Assembly: GCF_019278525.1 (NCBI RefSeq) | Contig: NZ_CP058986.1 | Location: 744,001 to 808,000, forward strand | From: Polaribacter sp. HaHaR_3_91 | GTDB taxonomy: Bacteria; Bacteroidota; Bacteroidia; Flavobacteriales; Flavobacteriaceae | DNA length: 64,000 nucleotides | Direction of reading: 5' to 3' | Part shown: piece after piece, positions 63,201-64,000 of the stretch | Numbering within the stretch: position 1 is the stretch's first letter | Layout of the letters: each line of letters begins with the position of its first letter | Notes under the pieces: generated by a model | Seen by the model: the letters and a program-made list of their open reading frames with translations, nothing else | Database searches by the model: none | Told to the model about the DNA's origin: nothing | Position numbers and translations under genes: made by a program

Positions 63201-64000
63201 GCTAGCTCATTTTGTAAATCTCCATTTTCAGCAATATCAAGTACACCATCATTATCTGAATCTGCATCTAAGTAATCTGGAGTATCCGTTCCATCAGTAT
63301 TTTCTGGAATAAAGCCAATATTAGCGCTAAATTCATATTGGTCATCTACACCATTATTGTTGTTGTCTATTATTCCGTTGCCTACTCCAGAAGGTTTTTT
63401 ATAACCACTTGTAGATTGTCCTTCAATATTATCCGGAATACCATCATCATCAGCATCAATATCTATAAAGTTTGGTTTACCATCTGTATCTGCATCTCCT
63501 TTTAGGTAAGAGTTTGGTTTCCCATCTGCTGTTGTATTTGTTGCATCTGTATCTGGTCCGGTAATTATCAACGGATCGGTTTGAACATTATCATCAAAAC
63601 CATCGTTATTAGTATCAGTTGTTAATTTACCGTTGTTGTTAATGTTATCTACTTTACCATCTCTGTTAGCATCTGTACCACCAGCTTCAATAATATCTAC
63701 AATACCATCGTTGTCTGAATCTAGGTCTATATGATTTGGGATACCATCCTTATCAGAATCTCCTGTAATATAAGAGTCTGGTTTACCATCGTTATTATTA
63801 TCTGCTCCTGTAACTACTAAGGCATTGTTGCTATTATTGATAGTACCAACTTTTCCATCTACAGCATCATCAAAACCATCGTTATCAGTATCGTTAATTA
63901 ATGTTCCATTACTGTTGATGTTGTCTACTAAACCGTTTCCGTCTTCATCTACTCCGCCAGCTTCTATTAAATCTGGAATTCCATCATTATCGGCATCTAA
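60212..64000 (-). CDS. Giant T9SS-secreted calcium-repeat protein, partial
   Basis: Incomplete at the right edge: the frame is open through base 64000 (1262 codons visible). The part nearest the edge holds TSP3/calcium-type repeats (DTDNDGFDDAVDG, DADNDGIPDLIEAGG, DSDNDGIVDIIEAGG), with a repeat unit of about 92 residues (276 bases). Then comes a lamin-tail-like stretch (VMITQVYQFGTERWIEITNIGSEDIPANTIKIQLY), further beta-rich segments, and a final T9SS type A domain (VQ-like KVELFDILGKKVSTWNINEQ... IPTGIYIVKMNTDKGAINKKVVIE). An adhesin-like surface protein is likely. Confidence 0.88.
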   Translation of the reverse strand, partial: LDADNDGIPDLIEAGGVDEDGNGLVDNINSNGTLINDTDNDGFDDAVDGKVGTINNSNNALVVTGADNNNDGKPDSYITGDSDKDGIPNHIDLDSDNDGIVDIIEAGGTDANRDGKVDNINNNGKLTTDTNNDGFDDNVQTDPLIITGPDTDATNTTADGKPNSYLKGDADTDGKPNFIDIDADDDGIPDNIEGQSTSGYKKPSGVGNGIIDNNNNGVDDQYEFSANIGFIPENTDGTDTPDYLDADSDNDGVLDIAENGDLQNELATDASGKLLDTDGDGLNDAFDDNLDILNNGFTVNDGGIAPNNIVTTLAILENSFGDTDGNFDPNNPTSGNLDYRDIPEAADVMITQVYQFGTERWIEITNIGSEDIPANTIKIQLYKNQTVAQVDALAIATPTEEVVVDSELKVGKSVLFKNNTTSEITNLGDATIIENSALTDISGANDIITLSSATGNYAWANRYDIISDITDKTSFVRIDEVTAPNKNYDSSEWVVFIDDAINSYQSGYETGDNSTKRHSLDPLISEIENSNSEANTLLGLHRIKETTTNTGGTWDNGYPDRSRYVIVDESYNHQNNRLSARKLKVLNTNELKVTDQLLVVTNDIELDGDIRLSGSSAQLIQTHENASTVSGDGRLFVDQNSEVPSKYRYNYMSSPVTTLNKATYSLESVLRDGTTANTPKEITFVGGYDGSFTESGISLADYWVYTYAPASNGRANWSHKYKSGTIDRGDGYTFKGPGREQNYTFVGTPNDGEFKTKQITEGQSYLIGNPFPSALNARKFLDDNNDLISTLYFWQHVAETNASGTAGHNFGGYIGGYAAQNVSMATAVKTGETGPVDFTLEAEHVPDANTDGEKLSILNILGTVVSLNDRNFIKFSNIPRGVESLKINYASFLTKTFNIKINNVDKGEFTFPSTGLLYSNITFELCIPAGSDITFTGTNDSGLLYMNNLTFQDDDGLISCVANSGGNEYENLYKSPEPYVAIGQGFFVEGIGTGQIKFNNSQREYKTEGTGESIFLKSDQKTTLKAVNNNLSILKLGMSYSNDEGSNLHRQIGISFNQANSFEYEKGYDSEMYDVNPTDFYWKFPNDTNSYVISGVQEISNALEVPLEVIVSENSIITIGIDEINNINQNVYIKDKLTGKTQLINDVSTAYQLEAGTYTDRFVLAFEAAEDSVLGVEEDLLAGQTNIYADNDNNKIVISKNQEVNIQKVELFDILGKKVSTWNINEQKSTYQLDIKKQIPTGIYIVKMNTDKGAINKKVVIE

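Noticed and set aside
63600..64000. CRISPR-like periodicity at the window end
   Set aside because: The repeats are in frame, 276 bases long, and encode calcium-binding protein repeats; there are no short spacers.

Overview
The window comes from the chromosome of a marine-type member of Bacteroidota, family Flavobacteriaceae. A Polaribacter/Tenacibaculum-like genome is my best guess, from protein flavour and not from a search. The evidence is: very AT-rich DNA; several promoters of the Bacteroidota form TTG-N17-20-TAnnTTTG; gliding/type IX secretion (T9SS) genes (gldB, gldC, porT); very large secreted proteins with T9SS C-terminal sorting domains; a BtuB/BtuG corrinoid-uptake operon; and a TPR-LuxR regulator with one membrane segment. 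I see no insertion sequence, prophage, integrase or CRISPR array.

Layout. 1-6.1 kb: end of a sulfatase, superoxide dismutase, fructose-1,6-bisphosphatase, an SSAT-like acetyltransferase with aspartate kinase, and an OlsF-like two-domain acyltransferase. 6.3-9.6 kb: proline operon GNAT-proC-proB-proA (minus strand). 10.3-16.8 kb: holin-like membrane protein, trigger factor, clpP, clpX, primase dnaG and a 43-codon small ORF. 16.8-25.9 kb: nadE, gldB-gldC, an OmpA-family protein, a folK-deoxynucleoside kinase fusion, pnp, rpsO, accD. 26-35.9 kb: class II aldolase, TamL-type assembly lipoprotein, TrmH-type methyltransferase, porT-ubiE, a three-domain Nfu protein, a FadL-type porin and a Ser/Thr/Arg-rich lipoprotein. 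36-38.7 kb: proS, then a tandem duplication of tRNA-Glu plus rpsT.

38.9-64 kb is more accessory. It holds a Big2-DM13 lipoprotein with a beta-barrel partner. It then has a three-gene membrane operon (DUF6796-like, VCBS/ASPIC, cysteine-loop 4-TM protein) flanked by two direct, decayed copies of a response-regulator gene. Next come a cobalamin riboswitch controlling btuB-btuG-surface lipoprotein, a YeiH-type transporter with a LysR regulator, a 1352-residue sortilin-propeller T9SS protein with a 54-residue companion, a TPR-LuxR membrane regulator, and a giant calcium-repeat T9SS protein that runs off the window end.

How they work together: the housekeeping half supplies proline, lysine-family, NAD, folate/dNTP and fatty-acid precursors, protein quality control (tig, clpXP) and RNA turnover. 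The GldB/GldC/PorT set belongs to the machinery that would export the two large T9SS cargo proteins at the right-hand end. The B12 operon is a self-contained, riboswitch-regulated outer-membrane capture system. The observations most worth following are the cysteine-loop membrane operon between direct repeats, the repeated CTACGCAC motif between the TPR-LuxR gene and the sortilin-like gene, the loss of zinc ligands in both DnaG and AccD, and the diverging rpsT duplication.
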